A program made the position numbers and the translations under genes. Positions 19,009 to 28,741 of a stretch of 44,143 nucleotides of DNA are shown here, in pieces. A model generated the notes under the pieces. That model made no database searches. It was not told the origin of the DNA and was given only the letters and a program-made list of their open reading frames with translations. Source of the stretch: Haplomitrium mnioides (Eukaryota; Marchantiophyta; Haplomitriopsida; Calobryales); contig JBNGIS010039105.1 in NCBI GenBank assembly GCA_049999725.1, positions 1 through 44,143 on the forward strand, in the 5' to 3' direction. Each line of letters begins with the position of its first letter. The stretch's first letter is position 1.

Positions 19009-19129
19009 TGCTATTGCATGAGCACCGCACACACACACGAGAGCTTCATAGAGCGAGAGTAGAGTCAAATGAATGAGTGAATGAACGAGTATAGCTCTTG
19101 ATATAGGGTTATAAATGATCCTCATAATA
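19009..19129 (-). repeat. Copia 3' LTR (121 bp)
   Basis: On the minus strand it runs from TATTATGAGG (TG mutated to TA) to GCTCATGCAATAGCA. It aligns over its full length with 25638-25758, and a TAAGT target duplication lies directly outside. It contains a short CA run (ACACACACAC on the plus strand). Confidence 0.9.
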
Positions 19130-19142
19130 CTCCCCCTTGGCT
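19130..19142 (-). other. Copia polypurine tract
   Basis: On the minus strand, GCCAAGGGGGAG directly precedes the 3' LTR. Confidence 0.75.
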
Positions 19143-19927
19143 GATTCTTCTACTAATAATCAGCCAAATTAAAAAGAACTATATATCCTATGGAGTTCTA
19201 GATCCAAATCCTATGTATGTGTGGTCACATTAAAACCCTCTTGCTTTCTTCTGAGGGAAAGAATGCCACCACATAATTATAGGTGGATTAGGCAAAGTGT
19301 GGAGTGTGCATAAATAATCATAATGTCAAGAAAAAATTTGTCAAAATTTTTGCTTTGAAGAGTATGGCAGTAACATCATGTCGCCGTGTGGTGTTGTCAC
19401 GTCCTTACTATTTGTTGTTGCTGATCCTCTCTTTGTGTCCTGAAGATCTGTCTGAAAAATGATGTCAGCCTCAAAAGCTGAGAAGTGATATCAGCTTCTG
19501 ATATAATATGCTTCTGATATTACCTGTATTACATTCAAACAAGATTAGGCACTTGCTTCAAAATAAATGATCATCTTTGCAATCCTTGATCTTCATGACT
19601 AAAGGTCATAGAGAGGTGGAAATAAATGTATATATATTTAAGCAGTTATTGTATAATGTTCTGCTGTAATTCAGAGAGTCTTCTCAAACCAAGCCCCTTA
19701 GTATGTGCAATGTGCAAGGTGGGTTGAAGTGGTTTGGTGAAGATATCTGCTCTATTACCTTTGCTTGCTATCCATTAGACCTAGATTTTATCACCATGTT
19801 GCTCATGGGTGTAAAAGAATTTGGGAGAAATATGTTTAATTCTATCACCCTTAATAATGCCTTGAGCAATTTGGTCAACACATGGTCAATTATCCTCGTA
19901 TATTACAGTAGGGGCATCAAGTATGGG

Positions 19928-20775
19928 CTAGCCCGTATTGTTGTTGATATGGTCAATAAGTTGCCTGAGCCATATAGCTTCCCTACTAGTCTTATAAAGG
20001 GCAATAATCTCTGCATGATTGGTTGAGGTAGTAGTAATAGTTTGTTTGGTACTCTTCCATGAGATAGCAGTGTTTCCTTTAAGGAAAACATATCCTGTTT
20101 GAGACTTTGCGTCATTAGGATCGGATAGATATCTAGCGTTGGTATAGCTGACAATTTCATTTGATGTATTTTTAGGGGAAAAGAGTCCCATGTCTTTTGT
20201 ACCTTTCAGGTATCTGAAAATATGTTTGAGCCCGTTCCAGTGACAAATGGTAGGCTAGGAGTTGTGCCTCGCGAGCATATTTACTGCAAAAGATATATCA
20301 GGTCTGGTCTGATTTGCAAGGTACATGAGTGCTCCTATTGCCGAGAGGTATGGTTTTTCTGATCCCAGAATTGGTTCATGTTCTTTGCGTTTTCTGAACA
20401 TGTCCTTTGTTGGGTCTGAAGATCTCAATTCCATTGGGGTGCTTGTTGGATGAGCATTGTCCATGTTGAACTACTTGAGAATCTTGGTCGTAAATGTGGA
20501 CTGATGGATTAGAATACCATTGGGCGTATGCTCAAACTAGATTCCAAGAAAGAGATCATGTTCTCCAATGTCTCGCATTTCAAATATTTCCTTCAGTTTG
20601 GCAATACTATTGGTAGCTAAATCTTTTATGCCAAAAATGTTTATGTCATCTACATAAAGTGCAACTACGACATATTTAGAGCGTTGGTGTTTCATAAATA
20701 GGCATGGAGCAATGTCATCATTTGTAAAATTTAGTGTCATCATTTGTGATTTGAATCTTTGATACCAGTTTCTAC
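19928..20775 (-). pseudogene. Copia RT palm and RNase H
   Basis: One frame, broken by three TAG codons, carries VVALYVDDINIFG (catalytic YVDD), EIFEMRDIGEHDLFLGI, then after a stop 'KPYLSAIGALMYLANQTRPD' and ISFAVNMLARHNS. RNase H follows: IVSYTNARYLSDPNDAKSQT, GYVFLKGNTAISWKSTKQTI and NHAEIIALYKTSREAIWLRQ. The first RNase H Asp (usually GYADAGY) is Asn in SYTNARY, so RNase H would be impaired. It is in the same frame as the repeat insert and the RT fingers, so the whole was a single polyprotein. Confidence 0.9.
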
Positions 20776-20819
20776 CACTCTATTTGAGTCCATATATCGA
20801 TCTCAAGACTTGGACTGCC

Positions 20820-21660
20820 ATTTGTGTGCCTGGTTGATCGATATGTGATCCAGATGCATTTAAAGAACGCTTTGCCAACTTCACATTGCCATGTGGAATA
20901 CTTTGATGATGGGGGACTAAAGGTCCACTTTGCAGCTTGTATATATGTGGGACTAAAGGTCCTCTGCAGCTTTGTTTGCTCAGCAAATTGGCTGGCTGGA
21001 CTAAAGGTCCTTTGGAGTGCTGCATGCTCAGTGAGTGCGCTCGCTGGACTAAAGGTCCATTAATTTGCTGCTTGCTCAGCGAGTGCGCTGGCTGGACTAA
21101 AGGTCCATTAATTTGTTGCTTACTCAACGAGTGCACTGGCTGGACTAAAGGTCCATTAATTTGTTGCTTGCTCAACAAGTGCGATGGCTGGACTAAAGGT
21201 CCATTAATTTGTTGCTTGCTCAGCGAGTGCGCTGGTTGGACTAAAGGTCCATTAATTTGCTTGTGCAACTTAGTTTCCATCATTTGGCATCGTCTTTTAG
21301 ACGTGAGGACTAAAGGTCCTTTCTGGATTGGCAGTGTCCTTTTGCGGATAGAGGTCTTTAAAGTCATTTGTTGGCCATTGAGAACAAAAGGTCCTTTTCC
21401 CAAATTGAGGTTTTTGTGGACAAAAGGTCCATTTTGAATCATTGTGCCTCTGTGGACTAAATGTCCATTTTTATAGTGCATGTCATGAGGGACAAAAGGT
21501 CCGCTTTCAAAATTCAGGCCGTGAAGGACAGATGGTCTAACCTCAGAATTTGGGCTATAAGAGACAAAAGGTCTAATCTCAGAAATCTGGCCATTTGAGA
21601 CTAAAGGTCCATATGTACTTTGGTTGTTCTCCCCTTGAATGTGAAATGCCATTCTTGATA
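20820..21660 (-). repeat. In-frame GP(L/F)V repeat block inside copia RT
   Basis: The minus strand is open for 300 codons (20780-21682) from 'FMKSPPELISRM' to LRSIYGLK. Between these RT landmarks, normally about 20-30 residues apart, lie 16 copies of a GPLV/GPFV-like core. The first seven recur every 36 bp (12 residues: for example PNSEVRPSVLHG). Five near-identical units recur every 48 bp (16 residues: INGPLVQPAHSLSKQQ), with degenerate units around. On the plus strand the core reads GGACTAAAGGTCC. All main periods are multiples of 3, keeping frame with both RT halves. No stop occurs in the block. Function unknown. Confidence 0.9.
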
Positions 21661-22123
21661 TAAGCTCGGGGGGTGACTTCATAAAAATCTAGGTATCCAA
21701 GGTACCATATAAGTAGGCAGTGATGACGTCCATTATGTGCATATTTAGATGACATTGGATAGTGAAGGCTATCATGTATTTGTAAGTAATAGTGTCCATG
21801 ACAAGTGAGTATGTGAGATCATAATCTCGTCCAGGAATTTGAGTGTATCCTTTAGCCATTAATCTGGTCTTGTATCTTGTGACATCACATTTCGCATTAT
21901 ATTTGCAAACAAAAATAAATCTGTAGTCTATTAAATGCACGTCAAGAGGTGCAGGCATGATGGAACCAAAAACTTGTCGTTTTATAAGAGAGTCAAGTTC
22001 CGAATTAATTGCCTTTTCCCATTGGGGCCAATCAGATCTTGATTGTGCTTCTTTTATAGATAAAGGATCAGGCATATCCTTGTCCACTGATTGTGATATC
22101 GAGAATGCAAATAAATCATCCAT
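21661..22123 (-). pseudogene. Copia RT, fingers part
   Basis: The frame contains DPLSIKEAQSRSDWPQWEKA, INSELDSLIKRQVFG, TRYKTRLMAKGYTQIPGRDY and MDVITAYLYGTLDT, matching the first half of RVT_2 with the first catalytic Asp (MDVITAYL). A TAG at 21686-21688 replaces the residue between LDT and IFMKSPPEL, after which the repeat block begins. Upstream, a frameshift at about 22124-22174 separates it from the integrase frame. Confidence 0.85.
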
Positions 22124-22638
22124 AGTGGTATGGGATCTGTCCCATATTTGACCGGTATAGGAATAATCAATTGCTATTTCATCATTTGCGTAGCAATGTT
22201 CATTGATGCCGATGGTCTAGGCTTATTCTTTGAGCCGATGCGTCTGCCCCGTTTTGCCTTGGGCTGTATATCAATGGCAAGTGTATCAATTTTTTGGAGT
22301 TTCACTAGAGCGTTTGCAGCTTTTATGTGCGATTTTGTGATGCTGGAGGCATTGTTAAATGCATCAGGTATTTTAGCCAATATCTCCTAGAAATTGAGTA
22401 GTCTTTTGACTTCAGCATCTGAATGTCCATTTCATTGATCATATTCGAGTGGCAAATGTTGGTGCCATATTAAATTATCCTCAAGTTTTGGTAGTATAGC
22501 CTTGTCCTCTTGTGTCAGATGTGGAAAGAATTCTTCAAAGAATTGACAATCTGCAAATCGATACTTAAACACATCAGATGTTGAGGGTTCAAGGTATCGG
22601 ATGATGGAGGGGGACTCAAAACCAATGTATATGCCTTT
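22124..22638 (-). pseudogene. Copia integrase-RT linker
   Basis: Contains 'AKIPDAFNNASSITKSHIKA' and KAKRGRRIGSKNKPRPS, the basic (K/R)RGRPxGSK motif typical before RT in this lineage, and a worn stretch resembling the ESPSIIRYLEPxTxDxF block. Two frames and several stops are involved. Confidence 0.7.
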
Positions 22639-23520
22639 TCAACATTGCGGTCCCATTTTTGTTTGATGTGGTCCTAAAATTAGGACGATGACCAAGCAGC
22701 CAAATGTGCGTAGATGTGATAAATCTGCTGGAATTTCTGCTGTAAGTTGGTGCGGGGAATTCTTGTTGAATGCAGATGGTCTATAATGAAATAGAGTTGT
22801 TGCATGCATGACTGCATGTCCCCAAGCAGAGGTGGGGAGTTTTGAATTCAAAATTCATAGTCTGGGTATGAATTGGATTCTCTTAATAGCTGATTCTGCA
22901 ATGTTGTTTTGGAAATGTACATGTGGTATTGAGTATTGTATGTCTATACTGGCAAATGTGCAGAAGTCATCAAAGGTCTGTGAAGAGAATTCTCCAGCAT
23001 TGTCCACTCTCAAGTTTCTGATTAGGTAATCAGGAAATTGTGCTAAGAGTTTCAAAATTTGGGACAACAGTTTCGGGAATACCATGTTTTTGGTTGTGAG
23101 AAGGGATACTTCTGACCATTTGGATGATGCATTGATGGTGATAAGAAAGTATTTGAATGGTCTCGAGGGTGGGTGGATAGGTCCACAAACATCAGCATGG
23201 ATCCACTCGAGGAATCAAGGGATCGAGATTGTTGTCTTGTCATGAGAAGGTGCAATTTTTAATTTGCTTTGGGTGCATGCCAAGCATGGAGTTTGCAATG
23301 GCAGTGGGTGCACATTTTCTGGTATGCTTTTGCTGTCTTTCTTAATACGGTAGAACATGTCACAGCCAGGATGTCCAAGGCGGTTATGCCATGTAATGGT
23401 TGTAGATACCGTTTTGATAGAGGCATGATATGAGAATATTTTTGTGGTGTATAATCCCGGTGGTGATAGGGAGAAAGATTCTCGTATATCAAAGCATGTT
23501 ACGGTTTGAGTCATGATGTG
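22639..23520 (-). pseudogene. Copia integrase
   Basis: One frame from 23514 down to 22639 with few stops. It begins with the pre-integrase zinc region (TTITWHNRLGHPGCDMFYRI and CLACTQSKLK, giving HHCC). The core shows EWIHADVCGPI (Asp), LRVDNAGEFSSQTFDDFCTF (Asp) and HFQNNIAESAIKRIQ (Glu), so the DDE triad is intact. It ends in PTSAWGHAVMHATTLFHYRP and LRTFGCLVIV. A TGA replaces one residue just before the first Asp block. Confidence 0.88.
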
Positions 23521-23581
23521 TAGGACTTCTTTGTCCTAAAGTAATCCTATTTGAATGTGAAAGCTATTTTTTTCTGATATC

Positions 23582-24200
23582 TCAGAAACTGATGAGATTT
23601 CTGGTTGATGCAGGTGCATAAATTGCTGAGTTGATATCCAGTCTTGTTCCATTTGGAAAAATGATGGTCGCTGGACCATATCCTTCTTCAATTTGATTGT
23701 GGCCTGTAATAGTAGTCATTGGCCTAGAAGAAGAGGTGATAGATGAGAAATATTTGCGGTCTTGCAAAATAGTATCCGAGGATCTGTTGTCTACAATGCA
23801 TGTTATCTCATATCCATGTTTCTTGTCAGACAGTGCTGATTGAGTCATATGACTTTCACGATGTACATTGTATTGTGGATACTCATCGTTATCTATCATT
23901 TCTAGTAAGTTGCCCTGTACTTGATGAGTGTGAGGTTTAGTGCTTTGCTGGTATAGGCGCGCTGACACTCTGCATGTTTGTTGGGTGTGACCACGTGTGC
24001 CACATCTATTGCATGTAGTTTGTTGTTGGCGCAGGTTGGATGTATTTCGTCGGCCTTTGTATGATTGCTTGCCACCTTTGATATGCCATGTGCATTGGGG
24101 CACATACTCTGGTGTCGTTGAGAAGCGACGGTTGGGATTTCTATCCCGATGGTTTGCATGGGGAGGTCGACTGCTGATAGGCCAGCTTGCACTCGAACCT
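23582..24200 (-). pseudogene. Copia gag nucleocapsid and protease
   Basis: The frame shows CNRCGTRGHTQQTC, a CX2CX4HX4C knuckle. It goes on to YEITCIVDNRSSDTIL, aligning to the copia protease active site (W.lDSGAs.H): D-N-R-S has replaced DSG, so the enzyme is probably dead. TIIFPNGTRLDINSAIYAPA and STRNLISF complete the protease. It joins the integrase region at 23520-23580 through a stop and frame change. The capsid half of gag should lie upstream but is not recognised. Confidence 0.75.
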
Positions 24201-25619
24201 AGCCTCCTATTGTCGTAGTGCTTTTCTTCACACCTGGTATTGTAAAAAGAATAGAGCCATCATAGGTTGTGCAGAGAAAGGTTGATCTCAGGAGGTGGTA
24301 GGGTCAATGCTCAAGTTAGTATGATTCTCTTATAACAGGATGTGATCCAGAATCAACAATAGTATCCCTTATGGGGAATGAGATCATTCACTAGCAAAAG
24401 AAAATAACCAGAATATAATCGATGGGATAGGTTTAGAAAGTTGAAGAACAGAGTGAAAGAGCTGGAAGTGGTTGGATGCAGTGTCGCTCTTTCGTTGAGT
24501 GTTGATGTAGTCTCTGTGTAGTCGCTTGGATCTTCAATGTTGTATAAACATGTGGGTCGAACTTGTGCACAGGTTTGTGCAGCTTCTGTCTCACTATTCC
24601 CTTGCTTGAATGTGCTCACCTCGGTTGTAGTGAAAGAACTTGTTCAAAATTGAAGCAAGCTAATACCAAAATGTGAGGTCAGTTTTATGAAGGTAAAGAA
24701 CCTGTGATGTCACGAAGAAATGGTGAAGAGATACATTCGTGAGTTGGAAACATAGAGGTTAGCAATGCAGGCTAGCTTTGAGCATGCTCAAGGTCGGCGG
24801 ACCAGCAAAATGTGAGCCAAGTTGCTCAGGTATTGTTGAGTAGATGAAGAACAACCAATAAGGAAAGGAAAAAAGAATGGATGACTAATGAAACCGTGAT
24901 AGAAGAAGTCTCCAGTCGAGTAGTCGCAAGATGTCACCCAAATGAATGGTCGATTAGAAGGAAAAGAAATGTAGTCCTCCAGATAAGGTCAATACAAATT
25001 GAGTTGTCTTCCACCAGGAGCGAGTAGTGCGCAGGGCCTTATTGGTGAAGAGTCTGTTTGATGGAAGAGAAAAACAATGCCGAGCAGGAATCTAGGCATC
25101 GGCGGGTCAATTAAAGGTGAGTTGTGAACAACAATAGAGAAACATGCCTTCAAGTATGATCAAGGAGAACCATGAGCAGAAGCAAAGAGCGGGCTGTGAG
25201 CAAAAGCAAAGAGCGAACCGTGAGCAGAAGCAAAGAGCAGGCCGCGAGCAAGAGCAGATGGCAAGCCGTGAGCAAGATGAAGGAGCGAGCCGCAAGCAAA
25301 TCGAAGGAACAAGCCGCAAGAAAAACGAAGGAGCGAGCCGCAAGCAAAACAAAGGAGCCCTAGCCTGTACGGTGGTCATGAGGAAAAAAATATATTGGTC
25401 TTTTAGGAAAGAAAGAAAGAGATAGAGCGTTCAAGTGAGGGGAAAAACGCTACAGGCTAACATTGCTAGAGCATTCCGCGCGGGGAAAGAAGATTGGACA
25501 GGAGGAAAAAAAAGGTTTCTTGCACATCAGAGAGAAAAAAAAGGGTGTTAGCTGGTGTTCTCTTAGGTGTTGGTGCAAGTAGAGCGCATGCGGGAGCTGA
25601 AGAGAAAAAAAAATAGAGT
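24201..25619 (-). other. Copia leader / lost capsid region
   Basis: Between PBS and knuckle I see no capsid-like sequence. The minus-strand open stretch 24353-24619 (STFKQGNSETEAAQTCAQVR...) is unassigned. The region includes a 24-bp tandem repeat (25174-25365). The capsid gene has been lost, or is too worn to read. Confidence 0.4.
25174..25365. repeat. Eight 24-bp tandem repeats in the copia leader
   Basis: Units such as GAGCAGAAGCAAAGAG + CGGGCTGT repeat exactly every 24 bp eight times. Purine-rich on the plus strand. Three plus-strand and minus-strand frames stay open because 24 is a multiple of 3; these are not taken as genes. The unit is unrelated to the palindromic 24-bp minisatellite. 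Confidence 0.9.
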
Positions 25620-25637
25620 CCTTTTGTGTTGATAACG
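25620..25637 (-). other. Copia primer-binding site
   Basis: On the minus strand, CGTTATCAACACAAAAGG starts right after the 5' LTR. The TTATCA core resembles PBS variants of plant copia elements; I do not assign the tRNA. Confidence 0.5.
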
Positions 25638-25758
25638 TTTTATCGCATGAGCACCACACACACACACGAGAGCTTCATAGAGCAAGAGTAGAGTCGAATG
25701 AGACAGTGAATGAATGAGTACAGCTCTTGATATAGGGTTATATATAGTCCCTATAACA
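25638..25758 (-). repeat. Copia 5' LTR (121 bp)
   Basis: On the minus strand it runs from TGTTATAGGGACTATATATA to GCTCATGCGATAAAA. It has the same length as the other LTR. TATATATAA near its start may serve as the promoter TATA box, though its position so near the LTR edge is unusual. Confidence 0.9.
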
Positions 25759-25763
25759 TAAGT

Positions 25764-26899
25764 AACATAGAAATTATGTTTATACTTGTAGTATAGATGC
25801 TCTATTAACTTCTCTATGTGAGAGTAGCTTAAGAAGAAGATCTACGCTAAGACTCTACCATCCAACAAGGATATATCAACTTGATGACTAGCTATGAGAT
25901 GGGAAACAAAAAACTTGTGACGACACTAGAGACTATAAGATATGGGGTCCGCATATAGAATGCAAAGAGATTTACATAAATTGGTCAAAAGACTACTCTA
26001 AAGCATCTTGTAAAACATGGTCACTACCCTACATGTCAAGTGTGAAACAACAGCTAATTTGAACCAGAAATTGCTACTGAGTTCTTGTTGTATTTTGTGT
26101 TGCAAATTTTTGCTTAAAAAACAACATTTTTTTATAGTTACAAAATGTTTCATAAAAAAACAATTTTAAACTTGAAAATTGGTTTATTCAAATAACTATT
26201 GTATTTTGGAAAACTTTAACATTCAATATTTAGTGAAAAAGTTATTAAAAAATATTATATTATGGTAAGATAAACAAGTAAGATAGAGTATTTAAAAACA
26301 TAGTAAAATTATATAGTCATTTTTTTTTTAAAAAAATTTTAAGAAAAAACCTTCAAGATACAAATCTTAAAACATTTACGAAAAACAAATACCAAAACAA
26401 AATGATGTTGCAACATACACTAACATATAAATCTCTAATAAGAGTTGCTTTGAACTTGTATTTACGTCCAAAGCTGATAAAAAAATTAAAAAATCTATGC
26501 TTGCATAGACTTCAAGCTTGCACATCGTAAAAGATAATGTCTTTCTTAAAAATCAATCCATATTCCAAGGCAAGCAAGCAATGAATCATTAGTAACATCA
26601 AAATTTGAATATCCAAAATAAAATCACAAGAACGACTCAAATATAGAATGATATTATTATTGAAGATTGTAATAAATTTAATGAGCAGCTAAGAAAAAAA
26701 TCCAAATAAGTAAAAAAAGGAACTTCCATACCAGCATAGACTTCATTGCTAATTTTTACAAATACCAATAGGTTTTATTCAAAAATCATTTTGCAAAAGA
26801 AAATAGATTGTCAAGAAAATACTTAATAACAAATATTTGGAATGCTACAAGTATATAGATAAATCACCAAAAAAATTTCAAAAAAATTCTTTATTATTT
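25764..26899. other. AT-rich, no recognisable gene
   Basis: Contains worn traces of the palindromic repeat theme near 26490-26530 (CTATGCTTGCATAGACTTC) and 26730 (GCATAGACTTC), downstream of methyltransferase copy 2 in its own orientation. No reading frame of note. Confidence 0.35.
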
Positions 26900-27950
26900 T
26901 GCAAAAGTACAACACTCTGTGACTATAGCTTCAGTCTTATCCTCTTCAGGAGAAATGGTCTCATCTAAATCGAAGGACTAAAAGGCTTTGGTATCTACAG
27001 CCGTAAAAGAGTTGTGTTGGAACTTTCCAGTCTTAGAAGTCATAACAAAATCAAAGCCGCAATAAAATCACCAGATGCACCAATATTACAAAAAGGAACA
27101 TGCTTCTTATGGTATGCATATAAAATCTATGATTTTGTGACATCATCTGGCAAAGAGGCTATCATCAAAACTCTCTAGAGAATATAGATAGACTGATGTC
27201 TATCATATTGCACAATGATGCAATTTTGCATCAGTTTCAAAGCACAGACAAGGCCTGTACTGAACCTAGAGCAAAGGTCCAAGATCCAATCTTGTTTTGT
27301 TAACAAATGATCAATGAAAAAGTTGCACAAAGCTTGAAGCTTTTGGTACACATTAATAGGCACATCATCTCTTGGATGTTTAAGTTTTGCCAAAATAGTT
27401 GGGCAACTAAAAACACTCCTCATTATCTGTTGAAGACAACCGCTTGTATTGTTAGATTGTAAGTTGAAGAGCTTTATGCTCCGCTTGCCCTCCTTGGTCC
27501 AGTAGCCCATAGTCCAGTACTTGTGGGCGTGAGAAATCTTAGGACCCCTCGAATGGTGAATGTTGTTTATGTCATTGTAGTAATAAAAAAAAGATCAGAA
27601 ATTGCAAAAAAAGAAAAAGAAAAGTAAACACGATAAACTAAAATAATAAAAAAATCAAAACAAAACTAACCAGATGTTGTGGTTGATTGCATAGCCAACG
27701 TCCACGATGTTGAATCGTTGAGAAGAATGAATTATAACAAAGACCAAAAATCACAAGTTGTGATAGTTGCAAAAGAAGAGACCATGAAATGTCGTCTTTT
27801 GTGAAATGCTCAAAATTATCATGCTTGCATTCCTTTAGGTTATACCTATAAGGAATATAAGCAATTGCTAAAGTGAAACTTTTGGGTTTCAAAAGGCTTG
27901 TCAGCCTCATGCTTGGTCTCTTATCTCCTTTCCTACCAATTTGCACCGAC
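26900..27950 (-). pseudogene. DNA amino-methyltransferase gene, degenerate (copy 2)
   Basis: On the minus strand this repeats the exon structure of 14929-15985. The first exon (about 27950-27685) has KPKSFTLAIAYIPYRYNLKE, KHDNFEHFTKDDI, then a GTTAGT donor. The second (about 27590-26925) has GYWTKEGKRSIKLFNLQSNN, 'MRSVFSCPTILAKLKHPRDD' and DWILDLCSRFSTGLVCALKL, and the same acidic end DLDETISPEEDKT. Both catalytic motifs are damaged: DIPYG is YIPYR and SGFGTG is SRFSTG. The stretch corresponding to 15359-15508 is better preserved here and shows that copy 1 has frameshifts there. The N-terminal and ParB-like parts are absent upstream of 27950. Confidence 0.65.
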
Positions 27951-28741
27951 TTAAGGCTGATTTTCTATTTTGAGATCTTTTATGGGAGTGGCTTTGCACT
28001 GAATTGACCTTAACTCTTCTTTACACACTCTAGAATAACTCTACCATGCCTTTGGATGTCTACCACACTCTTTTGAAATAATTAGAGCCTACCCTAGAAT
28101 GGATTTTGTGGTTAGAGCAAACTACTTACAACCATAAGGTACTGCATGCACACTCACACACCCACAGCCAACACTTGCTCTTCCGAAGAGTCAATGCACT
28201 CGAATAATATATCATAAAATTTACAAACAACACACTCATGCCTTTTGGCTACAAATAGCCATAGCAGTTCCACTCAGTCACTGACACACCCACAATAGAC
28301 TTCCAAGCAGACACCCGTATTCAGGTAGTTTCCCTTCGGCCGCCCGAAGTCCCTAGATTGACTTCCTAAGGGAAAGGAAGTTGGTTGTTTGACTTCTACC
28401 AAAAAGAAGGAAGCCCTCTCAACTGCTGGCCCTTACTCTACTCCCCACACACCCATCAAATTCCTCAACAGAACCGCCCAAGCGCACTTTGCCCAGCCAG
28501 AACTCCAAACTGGTGTCCCTTTAGAAGAAATTAACACACAATACCCCTCCCAAGGTGCACTGGATTCACTCTGAAATTAATCTACAACTTGCTCCTATGC
28601 TATGGAGTAGCTTATGGCAGCACAACTAGTTGACACAGAGAAAGAGAAAAAATTACAACCACTAGTACCTCCCACTTGTAGTAACTTGAAGAAGTTGACC
28701 CCACCCTCGAGTTCCTAGAAAATGTCATGCTTGGCTCTGGC
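27951..28741 (-). mobile_element. Probable remnant of an older LTR element (internal side)
   Basis: No coding domain is visible; the plus-strand open stretch 28389-28574 is unassigned. The right end (TTGGCTCTGG at 28731-28740) joins with TAACACC at 42246 once Gypsy-2 is removed, giving a sequence close to the antisense tRNA-iMet primer-binding site. This makes the region the leader of a minus-strand LTR element. Inference. Confidence 0.4.

Larger units (their letters stand above)
19009..25758 (-). mobile_element. Ty1/copia LTR retrotransposon with repeat-expanded RT
   Basis: A structurally complete 6750-bp element on the minus strand: 121-bp LTRs at 19009-19129 and 25638-25758, perfect 5-bp target duplication TAAGT at 19004-19008 and 25759-25763, PBS beside the right LTR and PPT beside the left one. 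Domain order is knuckle, protease, integrase, RT, RNase H, the copia order. The pol sequence belongs to the common plant copia lineage with YLSDPxxAxSQTGYVF and GALMYLANxTRPDI. The capsid part of gag is not recognisable. Its only unusual trait is about 270 extra residues of GP(L/F)V repeats in RT. Few stops, mostly TAG, suggest it is younger than the gypsy elements, but it is not intact. Confidence 0.95.

Noticed and set aside
20937-21437. 166-codon plus-strand open frame with TKGPL repeats
   Set aside because: Shadow of the in-frame repeat block of the minus-strand copia RT.
25144-25425. Lys/Glu-rich plus-strand open frame (KSKERAVSKSKE...)
   Set aside because: Produced by the 24-bp tandem repeat in the copia leader, antisense to the element.
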